A stretch of 14,065 nt of DNA from an uncultured Bacteriovorax sp. (GTDB lineage: Bacteria; Bdellovibrionota; Bacteriovoracia; Bacteriovoracales; Bacteriovoracaceae). Made by a program: the position numbers and the translations under genes. Every line of letters starts with the position of its first letter. Within the stretch, counting starts at the first letter, position 1. Location: NCBI GenBank assembly GCA_946482295.1, contig CAMLRB010000086.1, positions 1-14,065 of the forward strand, read 5' to 3'. Below are positions 6,852-13,962 of this stretch, piece by piece. Under the pieces are notes generated by a model. It was not told the origin of the DNA. It made no database searches and saw nothing but the letters and a program-made list of their open reading frames with translations.

Positions 6852-9800
6852 TTAGAGTCCAGGGATCCAAGAAACATAAATGTGCGTGCCCATAACAAGA
6901 AATGTGTAGATGGTATGTTTAGAGGCCGTAGTCGCCTCGTGATCAGGTGGCATATGCACGGTAAAACCTGCATGTGTAAAACTACAAGTTGCAGAACTCG
7001 TTCCTTGAACTGCAAAAGTATAAGATCCACCATCGCGCATGTTAGTAAGTGTGTAGGCCTGACAACTGTCTGTTGTGTATTGTAAGTTTCCAGATGAAAA
7101 ATTAATAGTAGTTCCACTTGTATTATCAGTTGCGGCCTTACCTACCATAGTTCCACCCACTTCAACATCACCTGTCGTTGTAACTTTGCCAGTAACTGCA
7201 ATACCTGCTGTCGAAAATCTTACTCTTTCAACGACGGCAGCCCCCGCTAAAGTACCATAAATAATTTCATCACCACCAACTCGTCGGCCTAAAAAGGAAT
7301 TGTAGGCCGAAATACCTGCCCATCCAATTCCCGCATAACTACTGCTACCACTATTGAAGTACAAAGCAGTATTAGAGAAATCAGTCATTGTAGCAGAACT
7401 ATATCCTAAGCTGACTTTTCCTGAAGAAGACATATTTCCAGTTGATACTGAAGTTGATCTGAAAGTTCCATTCACATCTAAGCCGTAGCTGGGTGTTGCC
7501 GTACCGATACCGACATTCCCTGAACTGAAATTAATATCGGCTGCATTCGCACCAGAACCCTTGGCCCAATGCCCGTAACTGTCTATATAACCTTTATTGG
7601 CCACATCATCAGCATTTGTTGGTGTTGGTACACCACTAATTGTTCCAATGGAAAGTGTTCCACCTGTTGCATTTAATTTCGAAGTTCCAAGATCAGTGAT
7701 TTGTTTTTGAAGTTTTCCCATCCCTGAAAGAATAGTATCAGTCGCCGTAATGACTGCATTTGTTGCCGTAGATAAACCTGTGAGTACATAATCAAGAACG
7801 TCACTTGCAGTATTCCATGATGTTCTACAAGTTCCAGCAATACATACTTCAGTACCGTTAATTTTTCCATTAACATCAAGATTGTAGGCAGGAGTCGGAG
7901 TATTTATTCCGACGAAATTAGTATTCGATGGGTTTAACAAAATAGATCCAACTGTACCTGTATCACTTCCACCTGAACTTAAAGTTAAGTTTCCGCCATT
8001 TCCACCAGAGACACCATTTCCTGAAGTGAGATTTATCGAACCACCGCCTCGTGCTGTGGCCGTTGATGTAACTCCACTTGCTGCAGCTATATTCACAATG
8101 CCGCCTGCTCCGTCAATAGGTGTTCCCGAAGAGATGAAGACATTTCCACCACTCCCCGAGGTACTCCCACCTGCACCGGCCACAACGACTACACTTCCAC
8201 CAACATACGTCGTCCCCCCACTTGGACCTTCAAGAATTCTCGACTTTGTTATTTGGTTTGATGGTGCTTCACATATTCTACAAGCTGCTGCTCCACATGT
8301 AGCTAACGCTTGACTAGTTCCAGTTGCACCTAAATCAACCCATGTCGCCGGACATGTTGCCATGACGATTCTTGAATTTTGAGGAACTACGCTTGCCTGA
8401 ACAGGAGACTGGCATGAAGGATAACTTATGTTCCCTCTTCCAACTGTACCTGGTCCTGTTGCAATTCCCAAGAATGTCCAGTTCGATGGACAGACTTCCA
8501 TAAGCAGTGTCGTACTTGCAGGAATAGCGCTTAACGAGGCCGGACTTTCGCACATCCGACAAGTCGTACCATTACATGAAGCCGATCCAGGACCACCACC
8601 AGTAGCTCCAGTATCTGTCCAACCCGCTGGACATGCATCCATAAGAACAACTGTAGCTGAGGGTATAGGCACACCCGAGCTTGCTGAAGACCATTTTGTT
8701 CCATCACAATTTTCAAAAATACCTAAAGTAGAATTATAACGAATGGCCCCCCCGATTGTTGATGAACATATTGTCGTATCATCAGCAACTCGAATAGCAC
8801 CATTAACATCAAGTGCAGTTGTCGGTGCAGTCGTTCCTACACCCACTTTTCCTGTATTAAAATAAAGATCCGCGGCGTTTCCACCTGTTCCTTTCGTCCA
8901 CTGTCCGAAAGCATCGACATAAGCTTTATTAACAATGTCATCAGCATTCACTGGTGTTGGTACACCATTAATTGTACCAACTGTAAGAGTACCACCGGTC
9001 GTATTTAATTTTGCTGCATCCAGATCTGTTGTTTGTTTTTGTAATTTTCCAAAAGCAACAAGAGTTGTATCCGTTGCAGTGATCACAGCATTAGTTGCTG
9101 TTGATAATCCTGTTAAGACCGTTCCTAAAACATCACTTGCAAAAGTAGAAAGCGATTTATCACCACGAAGATATTGAGCAGTTGTTCCTGCTGTAATCGC
9201 TGGTTCTTTTCCTGATAACTGAGTTTGAATGGAACTTGTTACTCCATCAAGATAATCAAATTCTGTATTCGTGACGTTTCCTGCTGAAATTTGTGTGGCA
9301 TTCAAACTTGAGATTGAACCCGTTGGAGCAATCCAGGTTAAATTACCTGAACCATCAGTTGAGAGAACATTTCCGTTTGAACCATTTGAATCTGGAAAAA
9401 TTAATGATCTGTTAGCTGTTAAAGTGGCCGCAGAAAGTTCAACATAGTTGTTCGCGTTCGCTCCATAAATTCTAACTTTTGAAACTGGTTGAACGGTCGT
9501 TTTATCAATCGTTGCTTGTTTGGCATTTAATTGTGTTTGAATAGCACTGGTCACTCCAGATAAATATCCCAACTCCGTAGCAGTCGTTGCACTAGCGGTT
9601 GGAACTCCAGAACCATTTGTCACAACAGCTCTACTCGCCGTTGTTAAATTTAATCGACTAGGCTCCAACGTTTCCAGACCAGTAACTGACCAATCAACCA
9701 AACTTCCTGAAGAAGCTTTGGCATCAAGCTGTCCCTGAATTTTCTGAAAAGCCGCGAGGACAGTATCTGTTGCAGCGAGGGCCGTGTTCGCTCCTACTGA

Positions 9801-10904
9801 ATAACCCGTAAGAGGAACACCCAATACGCGTGCATTCGTAAAATACAAATTAACATTTTCAGGAACCACACTTGTATCAAGTGTTACAAATGTTTTGTCC
9901 CCTCGAAAATAAGTCGTAGTTGCAGCGGCCGTTATCAATGGTTGTTTTGCAGCTAAATCCGTTGTGAGGTTTGCAATTTTTGATTGAGCGATATTTGCGG
10001 TTGCCGAAACTTCATTATTCGTGACTGACCCTGCATCTGGAGTTCCTGAACCAGCATCATCATTGGCAACAATCCATTTTGAAGTTCCCGCATCCCATTT
10101 TAAAACTTGGCCATCAACTCGGCCGGCAACATCAATATCTGCAATTTGTTCTAACTTTGAAGATGCTTTATTTATTTGCGCCCAAGTGTAATCATTATTG
10201 GCCGGGACAACCACTCCTGTTCTTCCATTGAACGAACTTACTGCAATTGAAGAATTGGCAATTTTATCCCAACTCGTACCATTGTACATAACAACGTCAC
10301 CTGCATCATATGAAACAGCTCCTGACCCTAAATCAGTCGTCCCTGCAGTTGTAACAATGTAGTAATCACCCGATTGCGGTGTCGTTCCTGTGAGATCTGG
10401 TGAATTGGTATTAGCATCCCAAGCACCCATGTAAAGCTGAGAAGAAGTAACTGCTGAAGGAATCCATGCAGAGCCATTATACTTTAGAATTTGACCAGCG
10501 GCCGCGCCCATTGATGATAGTTTCGACGCCGTCACACTTCCATTTTCCAGAGTAAAACTTACAGCAAACGTGGCTGATCCTTCAGCACTTGAAAGAATGA
10601 GATCAAATACCTGACCAACTCCAATAGATACACTATGAGCAGCATTCGCAATAATTTGAGTTGAACTCACAGACTCAACCGCGAAACTAGCATTCAAATT
10701 CCCGTTTTTAATTTTTAATGACGTGACTTTCTCAAGACCTTTCCCCGTAACGACGAGCTGATTATTTATTATTGATACTGTCTGAATAACCTTAGAAGAA
10801 TCGGCCTTTTTTTGAACATTAACTTTCACCTTATTAGAACTAAAAATACATCCTTGAAAAAGCATGAGAGTTAAGAGGCCAAATAAAGTTGCGATATTTT
10901 TCAT
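6852..10904 (-). CDS. Giant tail-fibre-like surface lipoprotein (probable adhesin)
   Basis: A 1350-residue lipoprotein: MKNIATLF, a hydrophobic core, then LFQGC with Cys19 as the lipidated residue. An IPT/TIG-like segment (about 38-120) comes first, then modules typical of phage tail fibres: SSFNGRTGVVV (about 223-233), YFRGDKTF at 332-339 and YLRGDKSL at 578-585, and three VGxxT..P..xLDVNG motifs ending at 702, 1013 and 1146. Three Cys-rich repeats fill 745-881 and a Gly/Ser-rich stretch about 890-1000. The last 100 residues (TINFSSGNLQY to the HIYVSW end) resemble a small beta tip domain of phage fibres. No peptidase S74 chaperone is present. I infer a trimeric or extended fibre anchored in the outer membrane, perhaps for prey or surface recognition. 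No strong Shine-Dalgarno is seen. Its stop lies 5 bases from that of the barrel gene. Confidence 0.85.
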   Translation of the reverse strand: MKNIATLFGLLTLMLFQGCIFSSNKVKVNVQKKADSSKVIQTVSIINNQLVVTGKGLEKVTSLKIKNGNLNASFAVESVSSTQIIANAAHSVSIGVGQVFDLILSSAEGSATFAVSFTLENGSVTASKLSSMGAAAGQILKYNGSAWIPSAVTSSQLYMGAWDANTNSPDLTGTTPQSGDYYIVTTAGTTDLGSGAVSYDAGDVVMYNGTSWDKIANSSIAVSSFNGRTGVVVPANNDYTWAQINKASSKLEQIADIDVAGRVDGQVLKWDAGTSKWIVANDDAGSGTPDAGSVTNNEVSATANIAQSKIANLTTDLAAKQPLITAAATTTYFRGDKTFVTLDTSVVPENVNLYFTNARVLGVPLTGYSVGANTALAATDTVLAAFQKIQGQLDAKASSGSLVDWSVTGLETLEPSRLNLTTASRAVVTNGSGVPTASATTATELGYLSGVTSAIQTQLNAKQATIDKTTVQPVSKVRIYGANANNYVELSAATLTANRSLIFPDSNGSNGNVLSTDGSGNLTWIAPTGSISSLNATQISAGNVTNTEFDYLDGVTSSIQTQLSGKEPAITAGTTAQYLRGDKSLSTFASDVLGTVLTGLSTATNAVITATDTTLVAFGKLQKQTTDLDAAKLNTTGGTLTVGTINGVPTPVNADDIVNKAYVDAFGQWTKGTGGNAADLYFNTGKVGVGTTAPTTALDVNGAIRVADDTTICSSTIGGAIRYNSTLGIFENCDGTKWSSASSGVPIPSATVVLMDACPAGWTDTGATGGGPGSASCNGTTCRMCESPASLSAIPASTTLLMEVCPSNWTFLGIATGPGTVGRGNISYPSCQSPVQASVVPQNSRIVMATCPATWVDLGATGTSQALATCGAAACRICEAPSNQITKSRILEGPSGGTTYVGGSVVVVAGAGGSTSGSGGNVFISSGTPIDGAGGIVNIAAASGVTSTATARGGGSINLTSGNGVSGGNGGNLTLSSGGSDTGTVGSILLNPSNTNFVGINTPTPAYNLDVNGKINGTEVCIAGTCRTSWNTASDVLDYVLTGLSTATNAVITATDTILSGMGKLQKQITDLGTSKLNATGGTLSIGTISGVPTPTNADDVANKGYIDSYGHWAKGSGANAADINFSSGNVGIGTATPSYGLDVNGTFRSTSVSTGNMSSSGKVSLGYSSATMTDFSNTALYFNSGSSSYAGIGWAGISAYNSFLGRRVGGDEIIYGTLAGAAVVERVRFSTAGIAVTGKVTTTGDVEVGGTMVGKAATDNTSGTTINFSSGNLQYTTDSCQAYTLTNMRDGGSYTFAVQGTSSATCSFTHAGFTVHMPPDHEATTASKHTIYTFLVMGTHIYVSWIPGL
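7455..7781 (-). repeat. Second copy of a 109-residue fibre module (residues 1042-1150)
   Basis: The module opens with TGLSTATNAVITATDT, continues through GKLQKQ, KLNATGGTL, GVPTPTNADD and GVGI-type motifs, and ends at LDVNG. It aligns without net gap to residues 598-706 of the same protein, exactly 444 residues earlier. A shorter relative of its first part (TGYSVGANTALAATDT) occurs near residue 362. Confidence 0.8.
8262..8672 (-). repeat. Three cysteine-rich repeats inside the fibre lipoprotein (residues 745-881)
   Basis: Units of 46-47 residues at about 745-788, 792-834 and 838-881 share VP-S-(I/L)LM-x-CPxxW-x-x-(L/T)G and end in C-x(2)-CxxP-like or SCQSP. Copies 1 and 3 each have four Cys (758, 777, 782, 785 and 851, 870, 875, 878) in C-x18-C-x4-C-x2-C; copy 2 keeps only 805 and 831. 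Much of the rest of the mature protein is poor in Cys. The units could be disulphide-bonded or metal-bound knobs. Confidence 0.75.
8787..9113 (-). repeat. First copy of the 109-residue fibre module (residues 598-706)
   Basis: The partner of the copy at residues 1042-1150. Shared landmarks are TGLSTATNAVITATDT, GKLQKQ, LN-TGGTL, GVPTP-NADD, NKxY(V/I)D, GxNAAD and LDVNG. The two copies flank the Cys-rich repeats and the Gly-rich stretch, so the fibre has the form module / insert / module. Confidence 0.8.
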
Positions 10905-10982
10905 ATTCTATTTATCGTCCCGGACCAATTAATATTTAGTTCGTAAAGCCGATAATCCACTGAATAGGCAAGGACTACTCTA

Positions 10983-10988
10983 ATTATA
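10983..10988 (-). promoter_or_regulatory. Possible -10 box of the fibre lipoprotein gene
   Basis: A consensus TATAAT on the minus strand, within CCTATAATTA. No convincing -35 box is found 16-18 bases upstream, so an activator or an alternative sigma factor may be needed. It would give a leader of roughly 70 bases before the ATG at 10904. The same CCTATAAT word forms the left arm of the inverted repeat 60 bases away. Confidence 0.4.
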
Positions 10989-11027
10989 GGCCCAAAACGC
11001 CCATTACAGCATTTATCAATAAAAACA

Positions 11028-11057
11028 TTGACTTACGTTTTGCCTACTTCCTATAAT
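11028..11057 (+). promoter_or_regulatory. Sigma-70-type promoter of the recombinase operon
   Basis: TTGACT at 11028-11033 and TATAAT at 11052-11057 are separated by 18 bases, a near-consensus housekeeping promoter. Transcription should start at about 11063-11066, leaving a leader of about 45 bases. The -10 box lies inside the left arm of the 26-base inverted repeat at 11047-11072, so any protein that binds the repeat would block it. Confidence 0.75.
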
Positions 11058-11072
11058 ATAAATTATAGGAAG
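11047..11072. other. Perfect inverted repeat with dif-like geometry (candidate Xer recombination site or operator)
   Basis: CTTCCTATAA (11047-11056) and TTATAGGAAG (11063-11072) are exact reverse complements around a 6-base centre, TATAAA. Xer/dif sites have about 11-base arms around a 6-base centre, with arms ending ATAA and beginning TTAT next to the centre, as here. In XerS systems the site lies just upstream of the recombinase gene, and this repeat ends 38 bases before the recombinase ATG. The same DNA can also be read as an operator over the -10 box; both uses are possible. Confidence 0.45.
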
Positions 11073-11110
11073 CTTTAAAGTTAACTTCTGTGATTTTTAA
11101 AGGATTAAAA

Positions 11111-12130
11111 ATGGAAGAACAGGCACTGGTTACCCAGTCAAAAGATTACATGTACGTCAACATGTACCTCGAAAATCTCTCACGCTTAAACAAATCGGAA
11201 CATACAATAAAAAACTATAGAGCTGATTTGCATAAATTTTTTTATTGGCTAGAAAACATCGAGAAAACTTCAATTAAAAAAGTGAATGGTGAAACAGTTG
11301 GGCGTTATAAAGAATTTTTAAGCGCTGGTGGCGATGTTTATCGTAATCCAACTGTCACAGTGGTTGTTTGGTTTCAAATTCTTCTTCTCAAAACATTTTT
11401 AAGGAGAAGAATGAATGAAAAATCTCTACTTTTCTATCAAGCACCACTAAGCGTAGGTTCACGCAGACGTCATCTTTCAAGTCTAAAAAACTTCTTTGAA
11501 TATTTAAAAGAATCACACGAAGACAATTCTGAACTTTTTGCGAAAAATCCTGTAAAGAGCAAAATCCACGCAATTACTCTTAAGGATGTCGATGTTATTC
11601 CGACTAAAATGATCACTAAAGATCAGTATGATCTCTTGGTTGAAAAAACTTACAGAACAAATGAACGCCTAATGCTCTATTTGCTTTTTTATGGCGGACT
11701 TCGCATGAGTGAACTTTGTTATTTAAAAATTTCAGACTTTAATTCAATGACAAAAACATTAACGTTCACTCGTAAAGGAGGATCGGTTCATACATTGCTC
11801 ATTCAAAAAGAAGATCTCATTTTTAAAAATCTAAATTTTTATCTGCAAAACACGTCTTTAACTGGGGATTTTCTTTTTCAAAATAAAGGCGGAAATCCGT
11901 ATTCGTTAAAAGCGATTTATAATAAAATTATGAAAATCATTGATCGGGGAGGCCTCGCTGGAATGGGTCTCACCCCCCATAGTTTTCGAAAGTCCTGCGC
12001 GACTTATCTCTATATAAAATCAAAAGATTTACTCTATGTTCGTGATTATCTCAATCATAGTGATGCAAAAGTCACACAAACTTACATTGACAAGGCGACC
12101 CTGGGCCTTAAAATGAAGCGCTTTCACTAA
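11111..12130 (+). CDS. Tyrosine recombinase, Xer-like, with an extended N-terminal domain
   Basis: A 339-residue integrase of the tyrosine recombinase family, which cuts and rejoins DNA at specific sites. All six catalytic positions are present: R198 (GGLRMSEL), K222 (TRKGG), H290 and R293 (PHSFRKS), H316 (YLNHSD) and the nucleophile Y325, with nearly the same spacing as in XerD. The N-terminal SAM-like domain (LENLSRLNKSEHTIKNYRADLHKF) is followed by roughly 40 extra residues (about 72-112, with VTVVVWFQ and FLRRRMNEKS) before the usual SRRRHLSSLKNFFEYL helix. XerC/XerD have about 300 residues, while the single recombinases XerS and XerH are nearer 355. The ATG at 11111 has AAAGGA six bases upstream; I prefer it to the GTG at 11090. 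It is the first gene of a tight row with plsC and the DTW gene. A mobile-element integrase remains possible. Confidence 0.9.
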   Translation: MEEQALVTQSKDYMYVNMYLENLSRLNKSEHTIKNYRADLHKFFYWLENIEKTSIKKVNGETVGRYKEFLSAGGDVYRNPTVTVVVWFQILLLKTFLRRRMNEKSLLFYQAPLSVGSRRRHLSSLKNFFEYLKESHEDNSELFAKNPVKSKIHAITLKDVDVIPTKMITKDQYDLLVEKTYRTNERLMLYLLFYGGLRMSELCYLKISDFNSMTKTLTFTRKGGSVHTLLIQKEDLIFKNLNFYLQNTSLTGDFLFQNKGGNPYSLKAIYNKIMKIIDRGGLAGMGLTPHSFRKSCATYLYIKSKDLLYVRDYLNHSDAKVTQTYIDKATLGLKMKRFH

Positions 12131-12139
12131 GGATAAAAA

Positions 12140-12883
12140 ATGCTTCTTCTCATTCGACTCATTCTCATTCTTCCATGGATTGCTCTTTCAGCTACGGCCG
12201 GAATTTTATGCGGTCTTATTCGTCCCTTTCACCCGAATAACATCCATGTAACTGCGAGACTCATTGCTTTTTCACGTAAAATTCTTGGCTTCAAAATGAT
12301 TGTTCGAAATCGTGCTGAATTCAAAAAACATCAACCTTGCGTTGTCGTGAGCAATCACCAAGACAATATGGATATTTTTCCAGGTGCTATGACGATTCCT
12401 GAACGAACAGTCACCATCGGAAAAAAATCTATTCTATGGATTCCTTTTTTTGGACAATTCTATTGGCTCTCAGGAAACATTCTTATCGATCGCAAGAATA
12501 AAAAAAGTGCTTTCGAAACTATGGATCAGGCAGCAAAGGCCATCAGAGAAAATAAACTGACGGTTTGGATTATGCCGGAAGGAACAAGATCCAGGGGGAG
12601 GGGCCTTCTTCCCTTCAAAAAAGGTCCATTTATCACTGCTATCAAGGCCCAAGTTCCTATCGTTCCAGTGGCCATCAGTAATTATCTCGGTCACATCAAA
12701 CTTAATAAATGGAACTCGGGAGTCATTCTCATTGAAGTTCTTCCGGCCATTTCAACTACCGGCCTAAAAATTGAAGACGCCAATAATCTCAAAGAAAAAG
12801 TTCATGCGGCCATGAAAGCAGCGATTGATAAACTGGATCTAGAAGTGAAAAGTTCACACGCGACTTTGAAAGAAGTCGAATGA
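12140..12883 (+). CDS. plsC: 1-acyl-sn-glycerol-3-phosphate acyltransferase
   Basis: A 247-residue inner-membrane enzyme that adds the second acyl chain to lysophosphatidic acid, forming phosphatidic acid for phospholipid synthesis. An N-terminal hydrophobic stretch (LLLIRLILILPWIALSATAG) is followed by the acyltransferase motifs: NHQDNMD with H73 and D78, GNILIDRKN, PEGTRSRG starting at P146, and VPIVPVAIS. Between them TIGKKSILWIPFFGQFYWL and RGRGLLPFKKG closely resemble the Escherichia coli PlsC sequence as I know it, and the length is nearly the same. The start is 9 bases after the recombinase stop, with AAGGAT formed partly by that stop, so it is co-transcribed. Its own stop overlaps the next start by 4 bases. 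Confidence 0.95.
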   Translation: MLLLIRLILILPWIALSATAGILCGLIRPFHPNNIHVTARLIAFSRKILGFKMIVRNRAEFKKHQPCVVVSNHQDNMDIFPGAMTIPERTVTIGKKSILWIPFFGQFYWLSGNILIDRKNKKSAFETMDQAAKAIRENKLTVWIMPEGTRSRGRGLLPFKKGPFITAIKAQVPIVPVAISNYLGHIKLNKWNSGVILIEVLPAISTTGLKIEDANNLKEKVHAAMKAAIDKLDLEVKSSHATLKEVE

Positions 12884-13494
12884 ATAAACGTAGGTCTTCC
12901 ACTCACAAGCGCTGTGCACGTTGCCGTATTAATGAAACATTATGTTTCTGTGATCTCATACATCCTATTGCTACAGAGTCGCAAATTTCAATTATCATGC
13001 ACCATCGTGAAAAACATCTCACGAGCAACACGGCCAATCTCGCTCGACTTGTCTTAGAAAAATGTAAAATTATCATGCGTGGATTGCCGGGAAAAATTTT
13101 CGATATAAAGGAGCTCGAAATTGGCGAAGAAGAAACTCCACTTTATTTATTTCCTCATGAAGACGCCATCGAACTCACGCCCGAATACATCTCTACATTA
13201 AAAAAACCAATTCACCTGATCGTTCCGGATGGAACATGGTCGCAGGCCGTAAAAACATATCGCCGTGAACCCTCTCTGCATGGAATCCAAACAGTAAAAC
13301 TTCCCGATGGAATCGTAGGCAATTATCGTCTTCGAAAATCCGCTAATCGCGAAAGTGGCGTGTGTACTTATGAGGCCATCATGCACGCGCTGGCGATCAT
13401 TGAAGACAATGGAATTCGTGAAAAAATGGAACCTGTTTTTGATGTAATGGTGGAAAGAACGATTCGGGGAAGAACAGCTTTCGAACTCAAATAA
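12880..13494 (+). CDS. tapT: DTW-domain tRNA-uridine aminocarboxypropyltransferase (TapT/YfiP type)
   Basis: A 204-residue protein of the DTW family, whose YfiP/TapT members transfer the aminocarboxypropyl group of S-adenosylmethionine to uridine 47 of tRNA, giving acp3U. The sequence shows an N-terminal CARC (C12, C15) and CFC (C22, C24) set that may bind metal, the family motif as PDGTWSQA (D117-W120), and YRLRKSANRESGVCTYEA, which matches the conserved (Y)RLR...STxEA block. The start ATG overlaps the plsC stop (ATGA at 12880-12883), implying coupled translation. A strong terminator follows the stop at 13494. The family is clear; the TapT rather than another DTW role is inferred. Confidence 0.88.
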   Translation: MNKRRSSTHKRCARCRINETLCFCDLIHPIATESQISIIMHHREKHLTSNTANLARLVLEKCKIIMRGLPGKIFDIKELEIGEEETPLYLFPHEDAIELTPEYISTLKKPIHLIVPDGTWSQAVKTYRREPSLHGIQTVKLPDGIVGNYRLRKSANRESGVCTYEAIMHALAIIEDNGIREKMEPVFDVMVERTIRGRTAFELK

Positions 13495-13496
13495 AA

Positions 13497-13525
13497 AAGG
13501 CCGCTTTCGCGGCCTTCATTTTTTT
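13497..13525 (+). terminator. Bidirectional intrinsic terminator
   Basis: AAGGCCGC (13497-13504) and GCGGCCTT (13509-13516) form a perfect 8-base-pair stem with loop TTTC, followed by CATTTTTTT on the + strand. On the minus strand the same stem is followed by TTTATTT-type sequence. It serves both the recombinase-plsC-DTW row and the converging small secreted gene, which stops at 13528. Confidence 0.95.
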
Positions 13526-13527
13526 AA

Positions 13528-13962
13528 TTAATTTGGACTTCTGAAATTTTCTACAATTTTACAGTTTGATCTGTAAGAGAAATTATCGATTGTTAAAATA
13601 CGAGAAGCAATTTTAGGTTCGAAATTAAGAAGAAGATTTAAAGTTTTAATGTAGTCGTTGTCTGATTTAAGAATCAATTGATCAAATTCTTCAGTAGAAA
13701 TTTCACCAGCAGCAAAGTGACGGAGACGACCAACAACTTTAACTTGATCAAAAGTTTGAGCTGAGTGTTCAGCTTGAGCTTTTTGAGTCACAACAGTCAT
13801 AATGCCTTCAACTTGGTTGAAATCATCAACAGTCACAGCACCATGAGCATCAAATTTGTGAACGCCAGAAGCTTCTACAGAGACACATTTAAAAGAAATG
13901 ACTCCAGCAGAAGCTGAAAAAGATACGAAAGCAGAAACTAAAAGTGCGAATGCCATTTTCAT
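13528..13962 (-). CDS. Small secreted protein of unknown function
   Basis: 144 residues with a clear Sec signal peptide (MKMAFALLVSAFVSFSASA, cleavage before GVISF, about residue 19). The mature 125-residue part has two Cys, C26 and C134, near its two ends, which could form a disulphide in the periplasm. There is no lipobox. I recognise no domain. The ATG at 13962 has AAGGG eight bases upstream; a second ATG two codons in is possible. It converges on the shared terminator, and no neighbour indicates its role. Confidence 0.82.
   Translation of the reverse strand: MKMAFALLVSAFVSFSASAGVISFKCVSVEASGVHKFDAHGAVTVDDFNQVEGIMTVVTQKAQAEHSAQTFDQVKVVGRLRHFAAGEISTEEFDQLILKSDNDYIKTLNLLLNFEPKIASRILTIDNFSYRSNCKIVENFRSPN

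Noticed and set aside
8026..8739. Two + strand open frames of 95 and 103 codons rich in Pro and Ala.
   Set aside because: They are shadows of the Gly- and Ser-rich repeats of the fibre lipoprotein on the other strand.
6852..10904. Possible prophage remnant or tail gene cluster.
   Set aside because: The protein has a lipobox, no capsid, tail-tube, tape-measure, lysis or packaging gene is nearby, and no S74 chaperone domain is present. A cellular surface protein fits better.
12595..12602. GGGGAGGG fits the E. coli FtsK guiding motif GGGNAGGG, 1.5 kb from the dif-like site.
   Set aside because: It encodes the conserved SRGRG part of PlsC, is a single copy, and on the right side of the site it points away from it, so it gives no support for a terminus.
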